A DNA stretch of 8,149 nucleotides from an uncultured Coriobacteriales bacterium (GCA_946530775.1 CAMNAH010000042.1:1-8149), one strand, 5' to 3'. Positions 1-6,649 are shown, counted from the first letter of the stretch. The notes: generated by a model from the letters alone, not told the origin. Numbers and translations: made by a program.

Positions 1-382
1 AGATGGGCACGATGCCGTGGGCCATGAGGGCCTTGGCCTTCTTGTTGATGTCCTCATCGGTCTCGCCGAAGTAGCCGCGGCGCTCGGAGTGGCCGATAAT
101 GCAGTAGGTGGCACCGATGGAGGTGAGCATATCGGGAGCGGTCTCGCCGGTGTAGGCGCCCTTCTCCTCCCAATAGACGTTCTGCGCGCCGAGCGCGAAC
201 GGGGCGTTGGCCTGCTCGATGACCTCGGAGACACCCTTGAGGTCGACGGCGGGCGGGCAGACGACGACGTCGACGTCGCCGGTGCCGTCCTTGAGCTCGT
301 CGGCAAGCGCGCTGGCAAGCTCGACGGCCTCGGAGAAGGTCTTGTTCATCTTCCAGTTGCCGGCAATCATGATCTTACGCAT
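1..382 (-). CDS. tpiA: Triosephosphate isomerase, N-terminal half (3' end outside window)
   Basis: This gene encodes the cytosolic glycolytic enzyme that interconverts dihydroxyacetone phosphate and glyceraldehyde-3-phosphate. The 127 visible residues begin MRKIMIAGNWKMNK, which carries the family substrate-binding Asn9 and Lys11. AQNVYWEEKGAYTGE (residues 66-80) and IIGHSERR (95-102) follow, with the catalytic electrophile His98. The catalytic glutamate and phosphate-binding loop lie in the missing C-terminal half, so about half of a normal ~250-residue protein is seen. The start at 382 is supported by a GGAGG ribosome site at 392-396 with 9-nt spacing, inside pgk. The first eight bases, ATGCGTAA, contain the pgk stop codon, so the two genes overlap by 8 nt and are probably translationally coupled. 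Family identity is essentially certain; the truncation is only the window edge. Confidence 0.97.
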   Translation of the reverse strand, partial: MRKIMIAGNWKMNKTFSEAVELASALADELKDGTGDVDVVVCPPAVDLKGVSEVIEQANAPFALGAQNVYWEEKGAYTGETAPDMLTSIGATYCIIGHSERRGYFGETDEDINKKAKALMAHGIVPI

Positions 383-1565
383 CGAGAAGCGCCTCCACTC
401 CAGGAAGGGCCTTGCCCTCGACGAGCTCCATGGACGCACCGCCGCCGGTGGAGATCCAGCTCATCTTATCGGCCAAGCCGAACTTGTTGATAGCCGCAAC
501 GGAGTCGCCGCCGCCGATGATGGACGTGTTGTCGGCGTCCGCGATGGCACGGGCCACGGCCTCGGTGCCGGCGGCGAACTGCTCGATCTCGAAGACGCCC
601 ATGGGGCCGTTCCAGAACACGGTCTTGGCAGCCTTGACGGCCTCGCAGTAGAGCTCGCGGGTCTTGGGGCCGATGTCCATGCCCATGCGGTCATCGGGGA
701 TCTTGTCGGAGTCAACTACCTCGCCCACGGCATCGTCGCCGAAGTGATCGGTCACGACGTTGTCGACGGGCAGGAGGATCTTGCAGCCCTTGGCCTCGGC
801 CTTCTCGAGCATCTTGCCGGCAGCCTCGACCCAGTCGGGCTCCTGCAGGCTGGTGCCCACAGTGTAGCCCTTGGCCAGGAAGAAGGTGTAGGCCATGCCG
901 CCGCCGATGATGAGGGTGTCGGCGGAGTCGATGAGGTGGTCGAGCACGCCGATCTTGGAGGAGACCTTGGAGCCGCCCACGATGGCGACGAACGGACGCT
1001 CGGGCTCGGCGAAGATCGAGGTCAGGGTGTCGACCTCCTTCTCCAGCAGGAAGCCGGCAACGGCGGGGATGTAGTCGGCGGGGCCGACGACGGAGCCCTG
1101 CGCACGGTGCGCGGTGCCGAAGGCATCGAGCACGAAGATGTCGGCGTAGGAGGCGAGCTTCTTGGCGACCTCGGGGTCGTTCTTCTTCTCGGCCTTGAGG
1201 AAGCGGACGTTCTCGAGCACGAGGATGTCGCCCGGCTTGACGGCGGCGCAGGCAGCGGCGGCCTCGTCACCATAGGTGTCCTCGATGAACTTCACATCGT
1301 AGCCGGTGAGCTCGGCGAGCTTCTCAGCGGCCGGACGGAGGCTGAGCTCGGGCTCGAAGCCGTCGCCCTTGGGACGGCCGAGGTGGCTTATGAGGATGAT
1401 GCCGGCGCCATGCTCCTTGAGGTACTGGATGGTGGGGATGGCGGCGCGGACGCGCGTATCGTCGGTCACGACGCCGTCCTTCAGAGGCACGTTGAAATCG
1501 ACGCGCATGAGGACGCGCTTGCCGGCGACATCGACGTCGCGCACGGTCTTCTTGGTGAACGCCAT
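375..1565 (-). CDS. pgk: Phosphoglycerate kinase
   Basis: This gene encodes the cytosolic glycolytic kinase that transfers a phosphate from 1,3-bisphosphoglycerate to ADP. The 396-residue product has the usual bacterial length and full set of motifs: RVDFNVP (21-27), HLGRPKG (61-67), DAFGTAHR (147-154), VGGSKVSSK (196-204), the hinge/nucleotide segment WNGPMGVFE (338-346), and the C-terminal GGGDS (371-375) and STGGGASMEL (382-391). The start at 1565 is set by an AAAGGAG site at 1572-1578 six bases upstream. It follows gap in the same direction after a 173-nt spacer containing two hairpins, and overlaps tpiA by 8 nt, giving the classic gap-pgk-tpi order. No truncation, frameshift or missing key residue is visible. 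Confidence 0.98.
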   Translation of the reverse strand: MAFTKKTVRDVDVAGKRVLMRVDFNVPLKDGVVTDDTRVRAAIPTIQYLKEHGAGIILISHLGRPKGDGFEPELSLRPAAEKLAELTGYDVKFIEDTYGDEAAAACAAVKPGDILVLENVRFLKAEKKNDPEVAKKLASYADIFVLDAFGTAHRAQGSVVGPADYIPAVAGFLLEKEVDTLTSIFAEPERPFVAIVGGSKVSSKIGVLDHLIDSADTLIIGGGMAYTFFLAKGYTVGTSLQEPDWVEAAGKMLEKAEAKGCKILLPVDNVVTDHFGDDAVGEVVDSDKIPDDRMGMDIGPKTRELYCEAVKAAKTVFWNGPMGVFEIEQFAAGTEAVARAIADADNTSIIGGGDSVAAINKFGLADKMSWISTGGGASMELVEGKALPGVEALLDA

Positions 1566-1584
1566 GTGTCACTCCTTTCACAAG

Positions 1585-1663
1585 AAGCCCGCTTCTTCTT
1601 CCTCGTCCTCAAACAGTCCTCGCTACGCTGCGGAACTGCGGGCGAGAAAGAAGAAGCGGGCCC
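1585..1663 (-). other. Long RNA hairpin just upstream of the pgk ribosome site
   Basis: Arms at 1587-1605 and 1643-1661 are inverted repeats. In the minus-strand RNA the first arm (1661 to 1643) starts GCCCGCUUCUUCUU and the second ends AAGAAGAAGCGGGC; these 14 bases pair perfectly. One G.U pair (1647/1601) and CUCG/CGAG follow, making a 19-bp stem, and two more G.U pairs can form outside it. The 37-nt loop can fold further: CAGUUCC with GGACUG, then CGC with GCG. The one imperfect position is a G.U wobble on the transcribed strand but a C/A mismatch on the other strand, as expected for a structure acting in gap-pgk mRNA. The stem ends 8 nt before the AAAGGAG site of pgk. The following UUCUUGUG is a poor terminator tail, so a leaky attenuator, an RNase-processing site or a stability element are all possible. 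Confidence 0.75.
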
Positions 1664-1687
1664 ATTTTCAATGACGGTGCAGTGTCG

Positions 1688-1724
1688 GCGCAAGGCCGTG
1701 CGCGCGATGTCGCCGGCCCTGCGC
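1688..1724 (-). other. RNA hairpin directly after gap
   Basis: Arms 1688-1698 and 1714-1724 form an 11-bp, GC-rich stem in the minus-strand RNA, GCGCAGGGCCG with CGGCCUUGCGC, around a 15-nt loop. The single imperfect pair (1719/1693) is a G.U wobble on the transcribed strand and an A/C mismatch on the other. It begins 14 nt after the gap stop codon. No U-run follows (next bases GACACTGC), so it is not a standard intrinsic terminator. A role in protecting the 3' end of gap mRNA is plausible but inferred. Confidence 0.65.
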
Positions 1725-1738
1725 TAGACGAAAGAAAA

Positions 1739-2764
1739 CTACGCTACGAACTTCTCGAAGTACTTGATGGTGCGGACCATCTGGGAGGTGTAGGAGTTCT
1801 CGTTGTCGTACCAAGAGACAACCTGGACCTCATAGAGACCGTCGCCGATCTCCTTGACCATGGTCTGGGTGGCGTCGAAGAGCGAGCCGTAGGTCATGCC
1901 CACGATGTCGGAGGAGACGATCTGGTCCTCGTTGTAGCCGAAGGTCTCGGGATCGGAGGCAGCCTTCATGGCGGCGTTGATGGCGTCGGCAGTGAGCTCG
2001 CCGTCATACTTGACGACCGCGAAGAGCATGGTGGTGGAGCCGGTGGGCGTGGGAACGCGCTGGGCAGCACCGATGAGCTTGCCGTTGAGCTCGGGGATGA
2101 CCAGGCCGATGGCCTTGGCGGCACCGGTGGAGTTGGGGACGATGTTGCAGGCAGCGGCGCGAGCGCGGCGCAGGTCGCCCTTGCGATGCGGGCCGTCGAG
2201 GAGCATCTGGTCGCCGGTGTAGGCGTGAACGGTGCACATGATGCCGCTCTGGATGGGAGCGAAGTCGTTCAGGGCCTTGGCCATGGGGGCGAGGCAGTTG
2301 GTGGTGCAGGAGGCGGCGGAGATGATGTCGTCGTCGGCCGTCAGGGTCTCATGGTTGACGTTGTAGACGATGGTGGGCAGGTCGTTGCCAGCGGGAGCGG
2401 AGATGACGACCTTCTTGGCGCCGGCGTTGATGTGAGCCTGGGCCTTGGCCTTGGAGGTGTAGAAACCGGTGCACTCGAGAACGACGTCCACGCCGAGCTC
2501 GCCCCAAGGCAGGTTGTTGGCGTCGGCCTCCTTGTAGATCTTGATGGTCTTGCCATCGACGGTGATGGAGTCCTCACCGGCGGTGACCTCGTGGTCGCGA
2601 GCATAGTTGCCCTGCGAAGAGTCGTACTTCAGCAGGTGGGCGAGCATCTTGGGGTCGGTGAGGTCGTTGATGGCGACGATCTCAGAGCCCTCGTGACCGA
2701 ACATCTGCCTGAAGGCGAGACGACCGATGCGGCCAAAACCGTTGATTGCAACCTTGACTGCCAT
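1739..2764 (-). CDS. gap: Glyceraldehyde-3-phosphate dehydrogenase, NAD-dependent glycolytic type
   Basis: This gene encodes the cytosolic enzyme that oxidises and phosphorylates glyceraldehyde-3-phosphate to 1,3-bisphosphoglycerate. The 341-residue protein opens [15 protein letters not shown], with the Rossmann motif GFGRIGR at 9-15. Asp34 in AIND is the residue usually linked to NAD preference. The active site is ASCTTN (151-156) with nucleophile Cys153, paired with His180 in [20 protein letters not shown] and WYDNENSY complete the family signature. The start at 2764 is preferred over an in-frame upstream start at 2824 because [12 protein letters not shown] is the typical N-terminus and an AAAGGAG site lies six bases upstream (2771-2777). 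It has its own 195-nt upstream region after whiA and precedes pgk, from which two hairpins separate it. The length is normal and all key residues are present. Confidence 0.98.
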   Translation of the reverse strand: MAVKVAINGFGRIGRLAFRQMFGHEGSEIVAINDLTDPKMLAHLLKYDSSQGNYARDHEVTAGEDSITVDGKTIKIYKEADANNLPWGELGVDVVLECTGFYTSKAKAQAHINAGAKKVVISAPAGNDLPTIVYNVNHETLTADDDIISAASCTTNCLAPMAKALNDFAPIQSGIMCTVHAYTGDQMLLDGPHRKGDLRRARAAACNIVPNSTGAAKAIGLVIPELNGKLIGAAQRVPTPTGSTTMLFAVVKYDGELTADAINAAMKAASDPETFGYNEDQIVSSDIVGMTYGSLFDATQTMVKEIGDGLYEVQVVSWYDNENSYTSQMVRTIKYFEKFVA

Positions 2765-2772
2765 GCAAATCT

Positions 2773-2784
2773 CCTTTCGAAAGG
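2773..2784 (-). promoter_or_regulatory. gap ribosome-binding site embedded in a 12-bp palindrome
   Basis: The bases CCTTTCGAAAGG form a perfect palindrome that includes most of the gap ribosome site AAAGGAG (2771-2777). Just upstream in the leader, TGGCGG (2807-2802) can pair with CCGCCA (2792-2787) around a 9-nt loop. The gap leader could therefore partly hide its ribosome site. The arms are short, so strong sequestration is not certain. Confidence 0.4.
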
Positions 2785-2824
2785 GTTGGCGGTTCCTCTC
2801 CCCGCCATGCCCATTTACCAACAA

Positions 2825-2849
2825 GGATGGTTAGCAAACCTAACCTTCC
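2825..2849. repeat. Inverted repeat in the gap upstream region
   Basis: Arms GGATGGTTAG (2825-2834) and CTAACCTTCC (2840-2849) are complementary at 9 of 10 positions around a 5-base centre. The site lies 61-85 bases upstream of the gap start codon and 3 bases from the perfect palindrome at 2853-2866. It could be a second protein-binding site, or a hairpin if transcription starts upstream of it. Confidence 0.45.
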
Positions 2850-2852
2850 ATA

Positions 2853-2866
2853 GTTTAGCGCTAAAC
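2853..2866. promoter_or_regulatory. Perfect 14-bp palindrome, candidate operator of gap
   Basis: GTTTAGCGCTAAAC is a perfect palindrome 88 bases upstream of the gap start codon, in the AT-richest part of the whiA-gap spacer. A CG centre with A/T-rich flanks is the general form of LacI-family operators, such as those of PurR and Cra; Cra controls gap and pgk in enterobacteria. Overlapping it on the minus strand, TAAACT resembles a -10 element, but no matching -35 is visible, so no promoter is called. The operator role and the regulator family are inferences. Confidence 0.5.
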
Positions 2867-2959
2867 GCTTCCTCCGCGCATGAGACGTGCGGGGGCGCGG
2901 GTGCTTTTTCACCTATTCGGCAGAGACGAACGGAGGGAATGGTTGGTGAGCGCGGTCCG

Positions 2960-3898
2960 TCACGACTCGCGGGCCTCGGAGACGAGCGCCTCGAGGCGAA
3001 GCACCCTGTGGTACATGGCCGATTTCGAGGCGGGCGGGACGAGCTCCTGGCCGAGCTCGGCAAGCGAGAGCTCGGGGTTCGCGCGTCTAAGCTCGCAGAA
3101 CTCGCGCACCGCACGCGGAAGCGCGGCGAGTCCGATGCGCGCCTCGGCCTCGTCGATAAGCGCGAGCTGACCGGCTGCGGCATCGCCCGCGCGGTTCTGG
3201 TTGGCAAGCTCGGCGTTGACGCGGCGGTTGACATCGTTCTTAACCGACTTCATGGCGCGCACGCCCTCGATGGTATGGGCATAACGGGCAGCGCCCATGC
3301 CGGTGAGCAGCGTCACGATATCGTCGAAGCTCTTGAGGTAGATGGCGTAGGCGCCCCTGCGGTGGTTCAGGCGGGCATGCACGCCGAGCGACCCCACCAG
3401 CACGGAGAGCTCGGTTGCGAACTCCTCCCCCGTCACCGCGAGCTCCAGATGGAAATCGCCGCGCGGATCGGCGATGAAGCCGCCGGCCATGAAGGCGCCG
3501 CGCAGGTACGATTCGCGGCAGCAGCGCTTCTGGAGGAGCTGGCGCGGGATGCCCGTGGCGAGCCCCTGCCCCGGGATGAGGATGCCGAGTTCGACGATGG
3601 CCTCCTCGATTCCCGGCTGCTCGGGGATCTCGATGAGGTAGTTGCGCGTCTTATGCAGCACGGAGCGGCGGATGGTGAGCGACGTATCGAGGTCGAAGAG
3701 CTCGTGGGTGAGCTTGATGATGGTGCGCGCGACCGCGCCCGTCTCGGTGGTTATGCGCAGCGAGTAGCGCCCCGGCCCCTTGAACGAGAGCGTTCCGCAC
3801 ACGCGCAAAAGCGCCGAGAGCTCGGCGTAATCGCAGGTCGCGCACCGTCCCTCGACACGCGAGAGCTCGTCTTTCACCTCGGCAGTGAACGACGCCAT
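2960..3898 (-). CDS. whiA: DNA-binding protein WhiA
   Basis: WhiA is a DNA-binding regulator known from sporulation septation control in Streptomyces and from cell division and chromosome effects in Bacillus. The 312-residue product has the usual architecture: an N-terminal LAGLIDADG-homing-endonuclease-like fold without nuclease use, with YLRGAFMAGGFIADPRGDFH at 131-150; a conserved linker, VKNDVNRRVNAELAN (219-233); and a C-terminal helix-turn-helix, around LSLAELGQELVPPASKSAMYHR (about 278-299). The start at 3898 is supported by a GAGGGGG site at 3906-3912, seven bases upstream and inside yvcK. whiA overlaps the yvcK 3' end by 25 nt, so the two are probably co-translated. No convincing terminator follows it, so read-through into gap is possible. 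Its role in a presumably non-sporulating organism cannot be read from the sequence. Confidence 0.95.
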   Translation of the reverse strand: MASFTAEVKDELSRVEGRCATCDYAELSALLRVCGTLSFKGPGRYSLRITTETGAVARTIIKLTHELFDLDTSLTIRRSVLHKTRNYLIEIPEQPGIEEAIVELGILIPGQGLATGIPRQLLQKRCCRESYLRGAFMAGGFIADPRGDFHLELAVTGEEFATELSVLVGSLGVHARLNHRRGAYAIYLKSFDDIVTLLTGMGAARYAHTIEGVRAMKSVKNDVNRRVNAELANQNRAGDAAAGQLALIDEAEARIGLAALPRAVREFCELRRANPELSLAELGQELVPPASKSAMYHRVLRLEALVSEARES

Positions 3899-4941
3899 CC
3901 GCTCACCCCCTCGATAGCGCTGGCAAGCTTGATGGGGTCGTGCGCCGTGGGCACGTTCGCGAGCGAGAAGTCGCGCACCTCGACCACGGGAACCAGCTGG
4001 CGCAGCCGTGCGATGACGTCCTTGTCGGCACGCACGGGATGGATGCGGGGAAGCACGTCCTCGGAGTGGGGCGCACGGCGCGTGGACATGAAGGCGCGGC
4101 GCGCGGCATCGGCGGCGATATCGTCGGCCGTGAGCGCACGGAAGAGCCTCGTGCCCGTGCCGTCGCCGGTCTCGGCCCGGTGCACGAGCACCGCGTCGAT
4201 GCAGCCCTCGAGGCCATGGTCGAAAAGCGCCGTCACATATTCGTCGGCGGCGAGACCCCAGGTCTCGTACTGGGTATCGGCCTTGGGACAGATGAAGACG
4301 CGCAGAGCCGACGTCTCGCGCAGGGCATCGGCGATGCCGGGCACGAGGACGTTGGGGATGATCGAGGTGAAGAGCGAGCCCGGGCCCAGGATGACGAGAT
4401 GCGCGGAGAGGATGGCCTCAACCGCATCGGCGCAGGCGGCGGGGGCCTCCGGCTCGAGCCAGACATGCGAGAGCGTGCAGGGCCCGTGCCCGATCATCTC
4501 CTCTCCCCTGATGGTGCGGCCGTCGCGCGTGACGCCGCGCAGCGTAACGAACTCCGCAGTCGAGGGATGCACGTGCCCGATGCAGCCGAGAGCGCGCTCG
4601 ATCTCGCGCACAGCCGAGACGAACGAGCCCGACTCGTCGGCGAGCGTTGCGAGCAGAAGGTTTCCCAGCGAATGGTTGCCCGCGAATGAGAGCCGGCGCT
4701 GGAGCGCCCGCGCAAGATCGGAATCGGGATTCTCGGCAAGGGCCACGAGGCAGTTGCGCACGTCTCCGGGAGGAAGCGCGCCCATCGCACGACGGATGGC
4801 GCCGGTGGAGCCTCCGTCGTCTGCCATGGCGACCACGGCGGCGAGATCCCATCCGCGTCCGCGGAGCGCACGCAGCACCTGCGGCTGCCCGGTGCCTCCG
4901 CCAACGCAGACGGCGAGCGGCTGTCTCATGTGGCGCGCCAC
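3874..4941 (-). CDS. yvcK: YvcK/CofD-like family protein (gluconeogenesis factor)
   Basis: This is a cytosolic protein of the CofD-like family. In Bacillus subtilis YvcK is needed for growth on gluconeogenic substrates, affects cell shape and binds UDP-GlcNAc. Numbered from the ATG at 4929, the motifs are GGGTGQP (10-16), DDGGSTGAIR (37-46), PPGDVRNCLVAL (53-64), GNHSLGNLLL (84-93) and LGPGSLFTSIIPN (191-203), the expected nucleotide-sugar-binding scaffold. I chose the GTG at 4941 (355 residues) because a GAGGGG site at 4948-4953 sits six bases before it. The ATG at 4929 (351 residues) has no ribosome site at suitable distance, only the palindrome GTGGCGCGCCAC, but remains possible because homologous proteins usually begin close to the GGGTG motif. 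The gene starts 2 nt after rapZ and overlaps whiA by 25 nt. Confidence 0.92.
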   Translation of the reverse strand: MARHMRQPLAVCVGGGTGQPQVLRALRGRGWDLAAVVAMADDGGSTGAIRRAMGALPPGDVRNCLVALAENPDSDLARALQRRLSFAGNHSLGNLLLATLADESGSFVSAVREIERALGCIGHVHPSTAEFVTLRGVTRDGRTIRGEEMIGHGPCTLSHVWLEPEAPAACADAVEAILSAHLVILGPGSLFTSIIPNVLVPGIADALRETSALRVFICPKADTQYETWGLAADEYVTALFDHGLEGCIDAVLVHRAETGDGTGTRLFRALTADDIAADAARRAFMSTRRAPHSEDVLPRIHPVRADKDVIARLRQLVPVVEVRDFSLANVPTAHDPIKLASAIEGVSGWRRSLPR

Positions 4942-4943
4942 AG

Positions 4944-5843
4944 CTAGCCCCTCACCGCCTTCGGAAGGTCGCGATGTGAGATGGTCACCCGATACCCGAG
5001 CTCTGAGAGATGGGACGCCGTCGCATTGGCGATGGCGACGCTGCGATGCTGGCCGCCCGTGCATCCCACGGCAATGGAAAGCTGCGACTTGCCTTCGGCA
5101 ACGTAGCCTGGCAGGCAGGTGTCGAGCAGCTTGTTCCACGCATCGAGGAATTCGTGCGCGGTCTGGTTGTCGAGCACGTAGCGCGCGACGGCCTCATCGT
5201 TGCCGTCGAGGTTCCTGAGCTCTGCCTCCCAATAGGGATTGGGAAGGAAGCGCACGTCGATCATGAGGTCGGCGGCCGCGGGCATGCCGTGCTTGAAGCC
5301 GAACGAGAACACGTGCACGTCCATGAGCTGCTGGTCGGTAAGCTCCGAATAGGCGCGGCGCAGGCGCGTGGTCAGCTGCTGGGGCTTCAGGGAGGAGGTG
5401 TCGATCACGAGGTCGGCAGCCTCCTTCACGTCCGCGAGCAGCGAGCGCTCGCGGGCAACGGCATGCGGCACGTCCTCGCCCTCGTAGGCGATGGGATGGC
5501 GGCGGCGGTTCTCGCTGTAGCGCCTGATGATCGTCTCATCGGAAGCCTCGAGAAAGACCACTTGGTAGCTCAGCTCATGCTCGGTGAGGCTGGCAAGCGA
5601 GTCGGAAAGCTCGTCGAACAGCCCCTGGCTCCTGAGATCGCACGTCACCGCAAGATGGCGGCCGACGCCCGAGTTGATGCCCACGAGGTCTGAAAGCTGC
5701 ACGAGCAGACGCGGCGGGAGATTGTCGATGCAGAAGTACCCCATATCCTCGAAGACATGGAGGGCCTGGGTGCGGCCGGAACCCGACATACCCGTTATGA
5801 CGATGACATCGGGCGCGTTGGCGTTGCTGTCTGCTGCAGTCAT
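4944..5843 (-). CDS. rapZ: RapZ/YvcJ family nucleotide-binding protein
   Basis: This is a cytosolic P-loop protein. In E. coli, RapZ senses glucosamine-6-phosphate and directs RNase E to the small RNA GlmZ, tuning GlmS; in Gram-positive bacteria YvcJ is a nucleotide-binding protein of unclear target. The 299 residues show a Walker A motif GMSGSGRT (18-25), then FEDMGYFCIDNLPP (31-44). The C-terminal domain carries FSFGFKHGMP (169-178), DVRFLPNPYW (186-195) and VGCTGGQHRSV (249-259), typical of the RNA/metabolite-binding half. I chose the ATG at 5843 over in-frame ATGs at 5870 and 5882 because AGGAGG (5848-5853) stands four bases upstream, and the longer forms would add residues unlike the family N-terminus. 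It heads the rapZ-yvcK-whiA unit, just downstream of the terminator ending the amino-sugar genes. No GlmZ-like partner is visible here. Confidence 0.95.
   Translation of the reverse strand: MTAADSNANAPDVIVITGMSGSGRTQALHVFEDMGYFCIDNLPPRLLVQLSDLVGINSGVGRHLAVTCDLRSQGLFDELSDSLASLTEHELSYQVVFLEASDETIIRRYSENRRRHPIAYEGEDVPHAVARERSLLADVKEAADLVIDTSSLKPQQLTTRLRRAYSELTDQQLMDVHVFSFGFKHGMPAAADLMIDVRFLPNPYWEAELRNLDGNDEAVARYVLDNQTAHEFLDAWNKLLDTCLPGYVAEGKSQLSIAVGCTGGQHRSVAIANATASHLSELGYRVTISHRDLPKAVRG
4948..4953 (-). promoter_or_regulatory. Ribosome-binding site that favours a GTG start for yvcK
   Basis: GAGGGG lies within the last codons of rapZ, six bases upstream of an in-frame GTG at 4941 and 18 bases upstream of the ATG at 4929. 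The spacing suits the GTG. The bases between (4930-4941) are the perfect palindrome GTGGCGCGCCAC, which includes the GTG itself. Confidence 0.5.
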
Positions 5844-5870
5844 ATCCCCTCCTAACCTTGTATCCAGCAT

Positions 5871-5920
5871 AGCGCAAAGCAAACGGCGCGCAGGCCCGCG
5901 GTTGGGCGTGCGCGCCGCTT
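5871..5920 (-). terminator. Intrinsic terminator after the amino-sugar genes
   Basis: In the minus-strand RNA, AAGCGGCGCGCA (5920 to 5909) pairs with UGCGCGCCGUUU (5892 to 5881) with one G.U pair. Inside, GCCC pairs with GGGC around a 6-nt loop. The stem runs into UUUGCUUUG, an imperfect U-rich tail. It starts 24 bases after the nanE stop codon and ends before the rapZ ribosome site, so it separates the two units. No clear -35/-10 pair for rapZ was found in the rest of the 101-nt spacer. Confidence 0.8.
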
Positions 5921-5944
5921 GGGTAGACGCAACGGATCTTCAGG

Positions 5945-6634
5945 CTAGCCCTCGATAGCCGCCTTGAACCAGCTCGTGATGGAGGTGGGATGCGTGATGC
6001 CGGTGCCGGCGACCACGGCCCACGCGCCGGCCTCGATGGCCTTCGCGCCATCGGCGGGCGTGTGCACATGGCCCTCGCAGATGACCGGGAAGCCCGGGAA
6101 CTCCGCGGCGGCCTGCGCGAGCAGGGCGATGTCGGGGCCATCGTCGAGCGTGGTGTCGATGGCGGCCTTGCCATGGGAGAGCGTGGTCGAGACGATGTCG
6201 CATCCGCAGGCGACGCCGCGGCGGATGTCCTCGATGGTGGCGCAGTCGGCCATGATGAGGGTGTCGACCTGCTCGCGGATGGCGGCGACCGTCTCCTCGA
6301 AGGTGCGGCCGTCGGGACGCGGACGGTCGGTGGCATCGATGGCAACGATGTCGGCGCCGGCCCACACGCATGCGAGCGCGTGGCGCAGCGTGGGCGTGAT
6401 GTAGACGCCCTCGTGGCCCTCCTTCCACAGGCCGATCACGGGGATCTCGACCCTGCCCTTGATGGCGGAGATGTCGGAGAGGCCCTGGCAGCGAATGGCC
6501 GCAGCGCCGCCCAGCTCGCAGGCGCGCGCCATGGCGGCCATGAACTCGGGCGTACGGAGCGGCTCGCCGGGATACGCCTGCACTGAGACGATGAGCTTGC
6601 CCTTGAGCGACTGGACGAGCGGTGAGATTGCCAT
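5945..6634 (-). CDS. nanE: N-acetylmannosamine-6-phosphate 2-epimerase
   Basis: This gene encodes the cytosolic TIM-barrel enzyme that converts ManNAc-6-phosphate to GlcNAc-6-phosphate in sialic-acid breakdown. The 229-residue length is normal. Motifs in order: VSVQAYPGEPL (17-27), AIRCQG with Arg48, IGLWKEGHEGVYITPT (67-82) with Lys71 as the likely catalytic lysine, AIDATDRPRP (98-107), MADCAT (128-133), STTLSHG (149-155), EGHVHTP (187-193) and GTGITHP (210-216). The last three differ from the better-known STTLSGY, EGR-x-x-TP and ITRP wording of proteobacterial and firmicute enzymes, so this looks like a distinct subfamily. The start at 6634 has an AAAGGA ribosome site a few bases upstream. 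It lies 15 nt after the kinase gene, as last gene of the unit before a terminator. Confidence 0.92.
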   Translation of the reverse strand: MAISPLVQSLKGKLIVSVQAYPGEPLRTPEFMAAMARACELGGAAAIRCQGLSDISAIKGRVEIPVIGLWKEGHEGVYITPTLRHALACVWAGADIVAIDATDRPRPDGRTFEETVAAIREQVDTLIMADCATIEDIRRGVACGCDIVSTTLSHGKAAIDTTLDDGPDIALLAQAAAEFPGFPVICEGHVHTPADGAKAIEAGAWAVVAGTGITHPTSITSWFKAAIEG

Positions 6635-6649
6635 GCGATATCCTTTCGG

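Noticed and set aside
207..1727. A 506-codon open frame on the plus strand opposite tpiA and pgk
   Set aside because: It is a composition artefact antisense to confidently identified genes, with no recognisable domain.
2871..2916. Plus-strand stem-like sequence followed by five T bases, resembling a terminator
   Set aside because: CCGCGC (2874-2879) and GCGCGG (2895-2900) could form a 6-bp stem before CTTTTT on the plus strand, but no plus-strand gene needs a terminator here. On the minus strand, where whiA ends, the T-run lies on the wrong side.
4942..5139. N-terminal extension of yvcK into rapZ up to an in-frame start at 5139
   Set aside because: The extra residues are an Arg-rich shadow of the rapZ frame, and known YvcK proteins start close to the GGGTG motif.
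1682..5218. A 1178-codon open frame on the plus strand, antisense to gap, whiA, yvcK and rapZ
   Set aside because: Its translation is low-complexity and rich in Gly, Ala, Val, Asp and Arg, as expected opposite high-GC codons. The minus-strand genes are fully recognisable families, and no ribosome site or known domain supports it.
5844..5870. Possible -10 elements (TATGCT, GATACA) upstream of rapZ
   Set aside because: No -35 element at a suitable distance could be found, so a promoter cannot be supported from sequence alone.
5844..5882. N-terminal extension of rapZ to upstream in-frame ATGs
   Set aside because: The extension would cover a strong ribosome site and part of the terminator tail, and its residues do not resemble the family N-terminus.
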